Positions 55,872 to 64,000 of a stretch of DNA of 64,000 nucleotides are shown here, piece by piece (the first letter of the stretch is position 1; every line of letters starts with the position of its first letter). The position numbers and the translations under genes were made by a program. The notes under the pieces were generated by a model that saw only the letters and a program-made list of their open reading frames with translations, searched no databases and was not told the DNA's origin. Source of the DNA: Chitinophagaceae bacterium (GTDB lineage Bacteria > Bacteroidota > Bacteroidia > Chitinophagales > Chitinophagaceae); NCBI GenBank assembly GCA_016722465.1, contig JADKJC010000001.1, positions 1,240,001-1,304,000 of the forward strand. Direction: 5' to 3'.

Positions 55872-56690
55872 TTATTTTTCAAGTACCATAAACATGCTGG
55901 TGCCGTAGGGTGAGTATTTGTTCTGTTTTATGTTGCTGATCCATTTTTTATGCCGGGCAGCAATATAGCTGCTGACAATTCCTTTTTCTGATGAATGATT
56001 GTCTGTTTCCGACCGCATGATCTTTTCTTCACTCTTTCTAATCCCTAATTTGTAAGGGATGGCACGAAGCAGCAACAGCGGCAGAAAATAAAAACTGAAA
56101 TAATATCCATGATCGATGAACTTAAATTTTGTTTGCTGTCTCAGTCTTTCTATATCAGTCTTATCATACCTGCGGAAATGACCGGAGATCTCATCCATCT
56201 GCGACCATAATACTTTCATTGCCGGTACATTGATAAAAACTTTCGTACCGGGTTGTATTGAATCATACAATTCATTTAAAAATTTCACATCATCTTCAAT
56301 ATGCTCCACCACATCAAACAAACCACAACCTTTTACATTGAATTTATCAAAAGGGAAATCCTGGAATACGCCATTGTACACCCATTGTATATTTCTTTTC
56401 CTGGCATTGATACATCCCTGCAAACCCGGCTCACATAAAATTACCTGTCCTTTAAATCCTGCGTTGATGATCGCTTTTGCCTGGAAACCGTTGCCGCCAC
56501 CTATGTCTAGAAAATCTCCGGGTACAGGATGTTTTTCCAGCATAGCCAATATCAGGTCGTTGCGCTGGTTAAACCACGGGCTGTTCTCTTCCAGGGAAAA
56601 CCAGGTGTCGTTGCCTTCTTCGGGATAAGAAAGCTTTTCAATTTTGGTGCTTTGATAAATGCCCAATTCGTCTGTACTCCAGTTTGCCAT
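55872..56690 (-). CDS. SAM-dependent methyltransferase
   Basis: A 272-residue class I methyltransferase: FLDIGGGNGFQAKAII is motif I, GCGLFDVVEHIEDD follows strand 4, and FINVPAMKVLWSQMDEISGHFRRYDK is typical of a group found in O-antigen loci. A hydrophobic YYFSFYFLPLLLLRAIP segment near 190-205 may attach it to the membrane. Its ATG overlaps the stop of the WecE-like gene by one base (TAATG). It may methylate a sugar in this glycan. Confidence 0.76.
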   Translation of the reverse strand: MANWSTDELGIYQSTKIEKLSYPEEGNDTWFSLEENSPWFNQRNDLILAMLEKHPVPGDFLDIGGGNGFQAKAIINAGFKGQVILCEPGLQGCINARKRNIQWVYNGVFQDFPFDKFNVKGCGLFDVVEHIEDDVKFLNELYDSIQPGTKVFINVPAMKVLWSQMDEISGHFRRYDKTDIERLRQQTKFKFIDHGYYFSFYFLPLLLLRAIPYKLGIRKSEEKIMRSETDNHSSEKGIVSSYIAARHKKWISNIKQNKYSPYGTSMFMVLEK

Positions 56691-57829
56691 TACTTCATCA
56701 TGGTATTTGTGATCAATTCGATCTGCTTCGTAGTAAGTTCATAATACATCGGAAGCCTCAGCAAACAATCTGAGTAGTGATCGGTTTGAGGTAATTCTCT
56801 GCCATCGTGTTTGTCCTTATAAAAAGGGCTGTTGTGTAAACTGAGATAATGAAATACTGCCAGTATGCCGCTTTGCTTTAATTTATCGATGATTGCAGTT
56901 CTTTGCGATAAGTCACTGCATACTATAAAAAACATGTGAGCATTATTGGTTGCAAAACCCGGAAGACCGGGTAAAGAAATTTTTTCTTTGTTTGCCCATT
57001 CCTTTAACTGGTTGTGATATACATTCCAGTGCTCAGCTCTCTTCTTTTGTATGTCATCCAGGTTTTCGAGTTGTGCCCATAAAAATGCGGCAACGATTTC
57101 TGAAGGCAGAAAAGAGGATCCCATATCAACCCATCCATACTTATCCACTTCTCCACGGAAGAATGCAGAACGGTTGGTTCCTTTTTCCCAGATGATTTCG
57201 GCCCTTGCCATAAACTGCGGATCGTTCACGGCCAGCATACCACCTTCGCCGGAAATGATATTCTTTGTTTCATGAAAAGAGAAAGCCGCTAAATGCCCGA
57301 TACTTCCTAAGGCTTTTTTCTTTCCGTCTTTTCCGGTATAAAAACTATCAATTGCCTGCGCCGCATCTTCAATTACAAACAAATTATACTTGTCTGCAAG
57401 CGACATTATCAGATCCATATCACAGGCAACACCAGCATAATGTACCGGCACGATGGCCTTTGTTTTTGGAGTGATGAGTTTTTCAATGCTGCTTTCATCC
57501 ATGCCGGGATGATCTTTGCGGCTGTCTGCAAAAACAATTACAGCGCCTCTTAGTATAAAAGCATTGGCCGTACTTACAAATGTGTAAGAAGGCATGATCA
57601 CTTCATCACCCGGCTGGATATTGATCAATATCGCTGCCATTTCCAGTGCATCGGTGCAGGAAGTGGTAAGCAAACATTTTCCAAAGCCATAACGCTCTTT
57701 TAAAAATGCCTGGCATAATTGCGTGTATTTTCCGTTGCCGGATATTTTACCGGTGTACACTGCATCGTACATGTAGTGTGCTTCCTTGCCGGTGAGATAG
57801 GGCTTATTGAAAGGGATCTGGTAACTCAT
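56690..57829 (-). CDS. rffA: dTDP-4-oxo-6-deoxyhexose transaminase (WecE/RffA type)
   Basis: A 379-residue DegT-family aminotransferase. The start IPFNKPYLTGKEAHYMYDAV, GNGKYTQLCQAFLKERYGFGKCLLTTSCTDALEMAA and EVIMPSYTFVSTANAFILRGA are nearly diagnostic of WecE/RffA. The PLP Lys lies in FSFHETKNIISGEGG, and VIEDAAQAIDS contains the PLP Asp. It converts dTDP-4-keto-6-deoxyglucose to the 4-amino sugar. The adjacent formyltransferase gene suggests that this amine is N-formylated. The rmlA/rmlB genes that would supply the substrate are not in the window. Confidence 0.87.
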   Translation of the reverse strand: MSYQIPFNKPYLTGKEAHYMYDAVYTGKISGNGKYTQLCQAFLKERYGFGKCLLTTSCTDALEMAAILINIQPGDEVIMPSYTFVSTANAFILRGAVIVFADSRKDHPGMDESSIEKLITPKTKAIVPVHYAGVACDMDLIMSLADKYNLFVIEDAAQAIDSFYTGKDGKKKALGSIGHLAAFSFHETKNIISGEGGMLAVNDPQFMARAEIIWEKGTNRSAFFRGEVDKYGWVDMGSSFLPSEIVAAFLWAQLENLDDIQKKRAEHWNVYHNQLKEWANKEKISLPGLPGFATNNAHMFFIVCSDLSQRTAIIDKLKQSGILAVFHYLSLHNSPFYKDKHDGRELPQTDHYSDCLLRLPMYYELTTKQIELITNTMMK

Positions 57830-58693
57830 CTATTGGAATCTTAATCTGAATTTATTGGAAAGATCAATGGTATTGCCGGCTGTATCTTTAAATTCACTCA
57901 CTGCAATCAATCCTTTTCCGCAAACAATGGTGAATGTATTTCCTTCTTTAAAAATCACTTTTCCCGGAACCCTGTTGGCAATGGTTATATCGGGCAATTC
58001 TTTTGCATCGTTAATTGTAACCATATTATTTTCAAGTATTGTTTTGGCACCATCGTAAGGATAACCTACGGCATCAATGAACCTTACAATTTCCGCAGCA
58101 GGTAAATTCCAGTTGATGTGGTAATCATCATTATCCCGCCACAAACTGTAAGTCGCTTTCGATTCATCCTGTGCCGTTGCTGTAACAGATGATGAGAAAT
58201 AGTTATCGAAAAATTCATTCAGCAAGCCTGCATATAATTCCGATACTGTTGAGATGGCCTCATCAACTTTTATTGGGTAAATGATACCGATTTTCTTTTG
58301 CCCGATGATATCGCCACGATCATACTCTTTTGTGCCATACAATGCAGTCACCCCAATTTCGGTATCGCCGTTGATCAACGCTGTAACCAATGGATTAAAG
58401 CCCCGGTATTGGGGCAACAACGAATCATGAAAAACAATCAGTGTGGATTCACCTTGTATTAACCAGCGCCAGCCGATTGCAATATTTACTGAGGCCGTAG
58501 TTGCTGGTTCCTTTGTTCTTTCATAGTGCTTAATATTGTTAGCGTTACAATAAGCAGCCAGTTCTTCGTAATAATCTGTTTTGATATTTTTATCTTTTGC
58601 AATAACAACATCCGTTATTTTAGCAAGGTATTTTTTATCCAGTTTTGATAAAGCGACAAAGCCCTTATAGCCCAATAGATGAAGCCTGATCAT
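57830..58693 (-). CDS. Sugar N-formyltransferase
   Basis: A 287-residue protein of the methionyl-tRNA/UDP-sugar formyltransferase fold. The key segment IVFHDSLLPQYRGFNPLVTALINGD contains the catalytic His, and GTKEYDRGDIIGQKKI the catalytic Asp. The usual N-terminal Asn-x-His block is altered. A C-terminal domain with GYPYDGAKTI and VPGKVIFKEGNTFTI resembles the second domain of ArnA/VioF-type enzymes. It lies between rffA and a family 2 glycosyltransferase gene, so formylation of a dTDP-4-amino-4,6-dideoxyhexose with N10-formyl-tetrahydrofolate is likely. Confidence 0.82.
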   Translation of the reverse strand: MIRLHLLGYKGFVALSKLDKKYLAKITDVVIAKDKNIKTDYYEELAAYCNANNIKHYERTKEPATTASVNIAIGWRWLIQGESTLIVFHDSLLPQYRGFNPLVTALINGDTEIGVTALYGTKEYDRGDIIGQKKIGIIYPIKVDEAISTVSELYAGLLNEFFDNYFSSSVTATAQDESKATYSLWRDNDDYHINWNLPAAEIVRFIDAVGYPYDGAKTILENNMVTINDAKELPDITIANRVPGKVIFKEGNTFTIVCGKGLIAVSEFKDTAGNTIDLSNKFRLRFQ

Positions 58694-59613
58694 GTATTCA
58701 GTTTTTTTTCTACTACATACAAAGGCCTGCGCTTTACCCCTTCAAATGTTTTACCAACATAAAGGCCTACCACGCCAAGTATAGCTATAATAATACCGGA
58801 CAGGAGCCATATAGATACTACCAGGCTGGTATAGCCTACAACACTAATACCGCCTGTCAGCCATTTATAAATGGTAATGACTGCAACAATAAAAGAAATA
58901 AAAGAAATAGTTACTCCCGCTTTGATAAATAACCGCAGCGGTTTATCGGAGTTGGCAAGAATAATATCAATCGCAAGATTAAACAGTTTCCTGAAATTAT
59001 AACTGGAGTTCCCTTCCAACCGCTTATCATGTGCCACATTTATCTTGGTTGATTTAAAGCCAACCCATTTTACCATCGTAGGGAAATAACGGATAGATTC
59101 CCTCATAGAAATAACAGCATTGATTGCGTTTCGGCTGTAAATACCAAAATTGGCTACAGACTCATCCTGCTCTGATCCTGTTAGATAACCCAGCGTTCTG
59201 TAAAAGGCTGCAGAAAAAAAAGTTTTGAAGAACCCATCCTTCCGCACATGGCGGCGGGCCAGCACCACATCATACCCTTCCTGTGCTTTTGCGTACAGGT
59301 TGGGAATTTCTTCGGGCATATCCTGCAGGTCGCAATCCATCACAATGATCCAATCGCCTTTTGCATGATCAAGGCCGGCAGTAATAGAGTAATGCTGCCC
59401 GAAGTTGCGGCTCAGTTTTATACCGATCACTTTTGCATCTGTTGCAGCGATCTGTTCAATTACCTGCCAGGAGTTATCCGGCCCACAATCCTCTACCAGC
59501 ACAATTTCAAAATCCTCTGTTATTGGTGCAACAGCTTTCCTTATCCTGTCAACCAATACAGGAATAATTTTTTCTGCCCTGTAAACAGGACTAACTATGG
59601 AAAGATGTGGCAT
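58690..59613 (-). CDS. Family 2 glycosyltransferase with two C-terminal TM helices (ArnC/DPM1-like)
   Basis: A 307-residue GT-A enzyme: LSIVSPVYRAEKIIPVLVDRI, EIVLVEDCGPDNSW, GDWIIVMDCDLQDMPEEIP (DxD-like DCDLQD) and RRHVRKDGFFKTFFSAAFYR. Two TM helices near 230-255 and 270-295 anchor it. Members transfer a sugar to undecaprenyl or polyprenyl phosphate, which here could prepare a lipid-linked donor for the GT-C-like membrane protein at 54105. The gene overlaps the formyltransferase gene by four bases. Confidence 0.85.
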   Translation of the reverse strand: MPHLSIVSPVYRAEKIIPVLVDRIRKAVAPITEDFEIVLVEDCGPDNSWQVIEQIAATDAKVIGIKLSRNFGQHYSITAGLDHAKGDWIIVMDCDLQDMPEEIPNLYAKAQEGYDVVLARRHVRKDGFFKTFFSAAFYRTLGYLTGSEQDESVANFGIYSRNAINAVISMRESIRYFPTMVKWVGFKSTKINVAHDKRLEGNSSYNFRKLFNLAIDIILANSDKPLRLFIKAGVTISFISFIVAVITIYKWLTGGISVVGYTSLVVSIWLLSGIIIAILGVVGLYVGKTFEGVKRRPLYVVEKKLNT

Positions 59614-59636
59614 AGGTAATAATTACGTTGAAATAA

Positions 59637-60881
59637 TTATTGATTATAAAAACTATTGATGGTGGCTATCACGTATTCCTGTTCAGCATTGGTAAGGGTA
59701 GGGAACATCGGCAGGCTAAGGCAGTGCCTGTAATAATTTTCTGCAATAGGCATATCTCCTTCTTTCCAGCCAAACTGTTTGTAGTATGGCATCAGGTGGG
59801 TAGGTATATAATGAACCTGTGCAAAAATGTTGTGTTCCCTTAAGTAATTGTACAGGCCCAACCTGTTATCGGCTTCTATCACATACAAATGATAGCCATG
59901 CCCCTCAACAGATCCTGACTGGCCTTTGATATAATTTTTCCCGGCAAACGCTGCTGCATATTTGGCAGCGATGGCCCTTCTTCTTACCAAACCTGCATCG
60001 GCCCTTTTCAATTGAGATAAGCCCAATGCTGCCTGGAAATCGGTAATGCGGTAATTGTAACCCAGTGTTTGCATTTCCATGTACCAGCCGGGGTACTGTT
60101 CGCCGTCAGTTGGCTGGCCGGCTGCAAAACTGATATCGTTAATATAAGTGCCCTGTTCTTTGGTAATGCCATGGGTACGCAACTGCAGCAGTGTTTTATA
60201 CAACTGTTCATTATTGGTAGTCATCATACCACCTTCGCCGCAGGCAATGTGTTTTACAGGATGAAAAGAAAAGATGGCGAGATCAGCAAAATTTCCGTTG
60301 CCACAAAATTGTTTGTTGCCCTTACTGTCGGTAAAATAACCGCCGGGGGAATGGCAACTGTCCTGTATGATCCAGCAACCAAATTCATCTGCCAGTTTCC
60401 TGAATGCTTCCAGGTCAACCGTTCTTCCAGCAAAATCTACCGGAATGATGCCTTTATACGTTCCCTTGGGAGCAGCTTCCAGTAATGCCCTTACTTTATT
60501 GATGTCGAGTAAATAAGTATCGGGGTCAATATCTGCAAACACCACATCGCCACCGCAGTAACGTACGCAGTTAGCCGAAGCCGCAAAAGTGATGGGAGTA
60601 GTAATCACTTTATCGCCGGGTTGTACACCCAGCGCCAATGCATTTAAATGCAATGCGGCTGTTCCGTTGGCAACTGCCACTGCATATTTACAACCGATGT
60701 ATTTTGCAAAGGCCTCTTCAAACTCCTTAATCTTTGGGCCTTGTGTAAGATAGTCGCTCAGCAGTGTTTCGGTTACTGCCTTAATATCTTCTTCAGTAAT
60801 ATGTTGGCGGCCGTAAGGTATGGGACCGAATGATTGTACTGCTTTTTGTTCAGTTGTAGCGGGAGTGGCAGTTGTATTCAT
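59637..60881 (-). CDS. pseC: UDP-4-amino-4,6-dideoxy-L-AltNAc transaminase
   Basis: About 414 residues from the ATG at 60879-60881; a TTG three codons upstream is unlikely. IPYGRQHITEEDIKAVTETL, DYLTQGPKIKEFEEAFAKYIG, VAVANGTAALHLNALALG, TTPITFAASANCVRYCGG and LAIFSFHPVKHIACGEGG (PLP Lys) follow PseC closely. It aminates the 4-keto product of PseB using PLP and glutamate. It lies 28 bases downstream of pseB. About 15 extra N-terminal residues (TTATPATTEQ) precede the conserved part. Confidence 0.92.
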   Translation of the reverse strand: MNTTATPATTEQKAVQSFGPIPYGRQHITEEDIKAVTETLLSDYLTQGPKIKEFEEAFAKYIGCKYAVAVANGTAALHLNALALGVQPGDKVITTPITFAASANCVRYCGGDVVFADIDPDTYLLDINKVRALLEAAPKGTYKGIIPVDFAGRTVDLEAFRKLADEFGCWIIQDSCHSPGGYFTDSKGNKQFCGNGNFADLAIFSFHPVKHIACGEGGMMTTNNEQLYKTLLQLRTHGITKEQGTYINDISFAAGQPTDGEQYPGWYMEMQTLGYNYRITDFQAALGLSQLKRADAGLVRRRAIAAKYAAAFAGKNYIKGQSGSVEGHGYHLYVIEADNRLGLYNYLREHNIFAQVHYIPTHLMPYYKQFGWKEGDMPIAENYYRHCLSLPMFPTLTNAEQEYVIATINSFYNQ

Positions 60882-60909
60882 GGTTAACAATTATTGGTAC
60901 TGAAATAAA

Positions 60910-61920
60910 TCATACTTCAAATGCTGGGTCAACATGCTCCCTGATGAGTGACCTCAACCCTTCGATGCTTTCCCATTCTGTATTTTCTCCTGAGTTGTAA
61001 CGGAAACCATACGCCACTTTTTTTCCTTTAAAATGCTCCAGGAATTCTTCCAGTTTCCATTTGTGTGAGGAAGGAAGAATGGTATAATATTTTCCGAGAT
61101 CATAAGTATAATAGGAATCCGAATCAGTGATCATCTCTTCATGGATTTTTTCACCCGGCCTGATGCCCGTGATCTTCTTTTCACATTCCGGACCTACGGC
61201 TTCAGCAACATCTGTTATTTTATAAGATGGAATCTTTGGCACAAAAATTTCGCCACCCCAGGCATGTTCCAAAGCATGCATCACCATATCAACACCACCC
61301 TGCAATGAAATATTAAACCTTGTCATGGTAGGATCAGTGATTGGCAGCACGCCGGTCTTTTTCATTTTTAAAAAGAAGGGGATCACAGAGCCGTTGCTGC
61401 CCATTACATTTCCGTAACGAACTACACTGAATACAATATTATTCCAGCCACGGATATTATTGGCAGCAACAAACAACTTGTCACTCGCCAGTTTAGTTGC
61501 TCCATATAAATTTACCGGCGCTGCTGCTTTATCGGTTGACAGTGCCACCACCCTGGTGACTTCTGTTTCCAAACAGGCATTGATCACGTTTTCAGCGCCG
61601 TTGATATTTGTTTTTACGCATTCACTCGGGTTGTATTCTGCAATGGGTACATGCTTCATGGCTGCTGCATGAATTACAAAGTCAATACTTTTCATTGCCC
61701 TTTTTAAACGGTCGTAATCTCTTACATCACCGATAAAAAAACGTATCTGCGGATATTTATCAGCAGGGAACTCCTGCGCCATCTGGTACTGCTTCTGTTC
61801 ATCTCTGCTATAGATGACCAGCCGCTTTACGTCGGGGTAATTTTTAAAAATATGTTTTGTCAATGCGTTTCCCAGTGATCCTGTTCCGCCCGTAATGAGA
61901 ATGCTTTTACCGTTCAGCAT
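60910..61920 (-). CDS. pseB: UDP-N-acetylglucosamine 4,6-dehydratase (inverting)
   Basis: A 336-residue soluble SDR enzyme: ILITGGTGSLGNALTKHI NAD-binding loop, VIYSRDEQKQYQM, FFIGDVRDYDRL, VIHAAAMKHVPIAEYNPSEC, ALSTDKAAAPVNLYGATKL (Lys and Tyr region) and VVRYGNVMGSNGSVIPFF. These words are close to characterised PseB/FlaA1 proteins. It dehydrates and C5-epimerises UDP-GlcNAc, the first step to pseudaminic acid. Full length, no transmembrane segment, unlike the PglF-like dehydratase at the other end of the locus. Confidence 0.94.
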   Translation of the reverse strand: MLNGKSILITGGTGSLGNALTKHIFKNYPDVKRLVIYSRDEQKQYQMAQEFPADKYPQIRFFIGDVRDYDRLKRAMKSIDFVIHAAAMKHVPIAEYNPSECVKTNINGAENVINACLETEVTRVVALSTDKAAAPVNLYGATKLASDKLFVAANNIRGWNNIVFSVVRYGNVMGSNGSVIPFFLKMKKTGVLPITDPTMTRFNISLQGGVDMVMHALEHAWGGEIFVPKIPSYKITDVAEAVGPECEKKITGIRPGEKIHEEMITDSDSYYTYDLGKYYTILPSSHKWKLEEFLEHFKGKKVAYGFRYNSGENTEWESIEGLRSLIREHVDPAFEV

Positions 61921-61950
61921 GTTGTGGTTTATTTTATTTCTAAAGAAGAT

Positions 61951-63747
61951 TTACAATTCCTGTAATGATACCATCCGTTTAAACAACGAAGTATTTTCAA
62001 CGAGATGCTGGTAAGTACCAGTTTGTTCAATTTGGCCATTACTCATCAGTACGATCCTGTCTGCATTTTTAATGGTTGACAACCTGTGTGCAACAATCAA
62101 AATAGTGTACTGCCCTTTCAGTGCATCAATATTATCCTGTATTGATTTTTCTGTTTCTGAATCGAGTGCGGAGGTGGCTTCATCCATGATGAGAATATCA
62201 ATGTCTTTATACAATTCCCTTGCAATGGATATACGTTGTTTTTGCCCGCCACTTAAGTTAATACCGTTATTGCCCAGCAAGGTATTTTCCTTTTGGGGCT
62301 GGGTGGTAATGAAATCACAGATCGATGCCTTGCTGATTGCATGATGATAACGATCGATGTTTTGCTGTGTTGGTTCAGCCCAAAGTGTGATGTTATTAAA
62401 AATAGTGTCACTGAAAATAACAGGGTCCTGGGTAATGTACCCAACCTTTTTTTGAAAGGAAGTTACATTTAACTGCAGGCGATTGGTGCTGTCAATGAAC
62501 ATACTTCCTGCATCGGGTGGCAGCAACCCGGCCAATAAGTTTACCAGTGATGTTTTACCGCTGCCGCTTTCGCCTACAAAAGCAACGGTTTCATTTTTGT
62601 TTATAACAAGATTGATATTTTTTAATACCGTTTTATCACCATACTGCAGCGATACCTCTTTCAGTTCAAACTTTGACACAAAACCATTGATGCTGGCTGT
62701 GCCGGGAGTTTCTCTTGTAGTATCAAGCTGCTGCTGAAATTTGATCATGTTTTCGATAGACCCAGATGCTGCCAGGAAATAGTTCCAGGCTGTTTGCATT
62801 ACCAGCAATGCAGACAAAGCCCGGTAAAAAAACAACAGGCTTATCAATATCGGACCTAATGATGAACCCAAAAACTTTGTCTGTACTAAAATCACTGCGG
62901 CTACAACAAAAATCAATAACGGTTCTCTTGCACCGGATATAACTGCACCCAATACCCCAATTTTCCTGTTTCCCTTTTCCAGATTCAACAAACCTTTCTT
63001 AAGCCTTTCTCCAAAAAAATTCAGAAGCCCGGTAGCCTTTAAATATTTGTAATTGCTTACATGCTGTATAATCAATCCCTGGAAATGATGTGCATCACTG
63101 GTAAGGGTTCTGGATGCTTCTTTGGTTCGGTCATTTATTTTTTTATAAATAAAATTGGTCAACACACCACCAATACTTACCAGTACGGCAAACTTTACAT
63201 CTACAAAAAAAGCAAAGCCCATATAAACTGCTACCAGTATCAATTGTTCAAAGGCTTTAAAGTAAGAGAGAAATGCCCTTGACACCCGGTCTACTTCGCC
63301 GCTCATGGTATTTTGTATCTGGCCGGCATCTGCAGTAATAAATGATTTGAAAGATACGCTGTTCAGAGAATCGAGCATCCGAAGCCTTACCTTCCTTATA
63401 AAGTATTGCTGGGCAATAACCGCATAAGCATCACAGCAATAACGTGCAAAACCTTTCAATAAAAAGAATACGCATAAAAAAATGAGTACAGAAGTTAAGG
63501 TGAGGCTGATGCCGGTTGCCTGCATCCCATCTACAATAAAACGAAGGTTGCCGAGTTTTTCAGGGTTTACTGTACTTTCTGCATTTACCATCTGAAGCAG
63601 TGGCAAAAACATGGTAAGACCAAAACCATCCAGCAAACCTACCAGTATACTCAGGGCAACTACAATGAAAACCCTGTACCTGAGGTATTGGTAGAAGTAA
63701 GCAAAATTGCTGAGGTAATTGTATAAAAACTTCTTGATCTTATTCAC
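61951..63747 (-). CDS. ABC transporter with fused membrane and ATPase domains, PglK/MsbA-like flippase
   Basis: A 598-residue half-transporter. Six TM helices occupy about 25-330, and the ATPase domain has Walker A GESGSGKTS (392-400), signature LSGGQKQR (498-505) and Walker B ILIMDEATSALD. The start is GTG (63745-63747). In a glycan locus without any Wzx-like gene in the window, it is a good candidate for flipping the lipid-linked saccharide, as PglK does. MsbA-like lipid export is an alternative. It lies between the tyrosine kinase gene and pseB. Confidence 0.85.
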   Translation of the reverse strand: MNKIKKFLYNYLSNFAYFYQYLRYRVFIVVALSILVGLLDGFGLTMFLPLLQMVNAESTVNPEKLGNLRFIVDGMQATGISLTLTSVLIFLCVFFLLKGFARYCCDAYAVIAQQYFIRKVRLRMLDSLNSVSFKSFITADAGQIQNTMSGEVDRVSRAFLSYFKAFEQLILVAVYMGFAFFVDVKFAVLVSIGGVLTNFIYKKINDRTKEASRTLTSDAHHFQGLIIQHVSNYKYLKATGLLNFFGERLKKGLLNLEKGNRKIGVLGAVISGAREPLLIFVVAAVILVQTKFLGSSLGPILISLLFFYRALSALLVMQTAWNYFLAASGSIENMIKFQQQLDTTRETPGTASINGFVSKFELKEVSLQYGDKTVLKNINLVINKNETVAFVGESGSGKTSLVNLLAGLLPPDAGSMFIDSTNRLQLNVTSFQKKVGYITQDPVIFSDTIFNNITLWAEPTQQNIDRYHHAISKASICDFITTQPQKENTLLGNNGINLSGGQKQRISIARELYKDIDILIMDEATSALDSETEKSIQDNIDALKGQYTILIVAHRLSTIKNADRIVLMSNGQIEQTGTYQHLVENTSLFKRMVSLQEL

Positions 63748-63793
63748 CAGGTAACTTTGTAATAGAAAACAACTGACAGTGTTTCATGAGGGA

Positions 63794-64000
63794 CTAGCCA
63801 TTACCAACCAGTTTTGAAAAGAATGATTTTATCCATTTGAATATGCCACTTTTTTTCTTTTTCTCTTCCTGTGTATAGCCATAACCATAGCCATAACTGT
63901 ACCCATAACCATAGCCGTACCCATAGCCGTAGCCTTTACCATAGTTATACCCCATTATCCTTTTATTGACAATACCATTAAACACAATATTTATATTGGG
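63794..64000 (-). CDS. C-terminal end of a Wzc-like bacterial tyrosine autokinase (rest outside window)
   Basis: Only the last 68 or so codons are present; the frame is open to the window edge. NINIVFNGIVNKRIMG matches the last strand of BY-kinase domains. It is followed by a tail with about fifteen Tyr in Gly-Tyr alternation, then KKKKSGIFKWIKSFFSKLVGNG. Tyr-rich tails of these kinases are autophosphorylated and control polymer export with the Wza/Wzc complex. Position at the head of the locus agrees. The catalytic motifs are not in the window. Confidence 0.78.
   Translation of the reverse strand, partial: PNINIVFNGIVNKRIMGYNYGKGYGYGYGYGYGYSYGYGYGYTQEEKKKKSGIFKWIKSFFSKLVGNG
63873..63953. 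repeat. Imperfect hexamer repeat encoding the Gly-Tyr tail
   Basis: Repeated CCATAG/CCATAA/CCGTAG/CCGTAC units (GGNTAT-type codon pairs on the coding strand) encode alternating Gly and Tyr in the kinase tail. The unit is a multiple of three bases, so gain or loss of copies would change tail length without shifting the frame. Confidence 0.7.

Noticed and set aside
63873..63953. CRISPR-like short repeats
   Set aside because: Units are six bases without spacers and encode a Gly-Tyr protein tail.
16934..64000. The locus as a mobile genomic island
   Set aside because: No integrase, transposase, tRNA or flanking direct repeat is visible in the window.

Overview
The window looks like a chromosomal segment of a Bacteroidota bacterium, most likely a Chitinophagaceae-like lineage. 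The basis is the family content (XdhC/isoquinoline-oxidoreductase operon, OmpA protein with a long N-terminal region, exosortase-like gene, tyrosine-rich BY-kinase tail), the lack of clear Shine-Dalgarno sites, and TAnnTTTG-like promoter boxes. The genus cannot be fixed from sequence reading alone. No tRNA, rRNA, CRISPR array, insertion sequence or phage gene was seen.

Region 1 (1-13.5 kb) is ordinary chromosome. It holds the 3' end of an M16 peptidase gene, then a leftward molybdo-hydroxylase operon (2Fe-2S subunit, Tat-targeted molybdopterin subunit, diheme cytochrome c, XdhC chaperone, MobA-like cytidylyl/guanylyltransferase). These are followed by an OmpA-like protein, a YdeI-like protein, an amidohydrolase, prfA, a glycine-rich DUF937-like protein and a two-component system.

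Region 2 (13.5-17 kb) is a rightward group: the remnant of a large membrane glycosyltransferase gene, tatC, a truncated exosortase-like gene with a small membrane partner, and an ECF S-component-like protein overlapping a phosphoribosyltransferase gene.

Region 3 (16.9-64 kb) is one very large leftward surface-polysaccharide locus, read from the right edge towards the left. It starts with the C-terminal end of a tyrosine autokinase and a PglK-like ABC flippase. Four nucleotide-sugar routes can be recognised. (a) Pseudaminic acid: pseB, pseC, a pseG-pseH fusion, pseI and pseF, apparently complete. (b) A 2,3-diamino-mannuronic acid route of the Pseudomonas B-band type: wbpB, wbpD, wbpI, wbpG, hisH and hisF paralogues; wbpA and wbpE are not in the window. 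(c) A bacillosamine-type route feeding the initiating phosphotransferase: PglF-, PglE-, PglD- and PglC-like proteins. (d) A dTDP-4-amino-4,6-dideoxyhexose route (WecE/RffA) with an N-formyltransferase next to it. Glycosyltransferases, an EpsG-like polymerase, two NodB-like deacetylases, two asparagine-synthase-like amidotransferases, acetyltransferases, methyltransferases and an ATP-grasp enzyme complete the locus.

The most striking structural feature is that eight genes of this locus are each split by one small indel, nearly always the apparent loss of one base in a homopolymer. One added base (a two-base change for wbpI) restores full-length proteins, and several restored ends fall on 4-bp ATGA overlaps with neighbours. 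I annotate these as single genes with a frameshift. The pattern favours a consensus sequencing error, but reads are needed to decide between that and real inactivation or phase variation.
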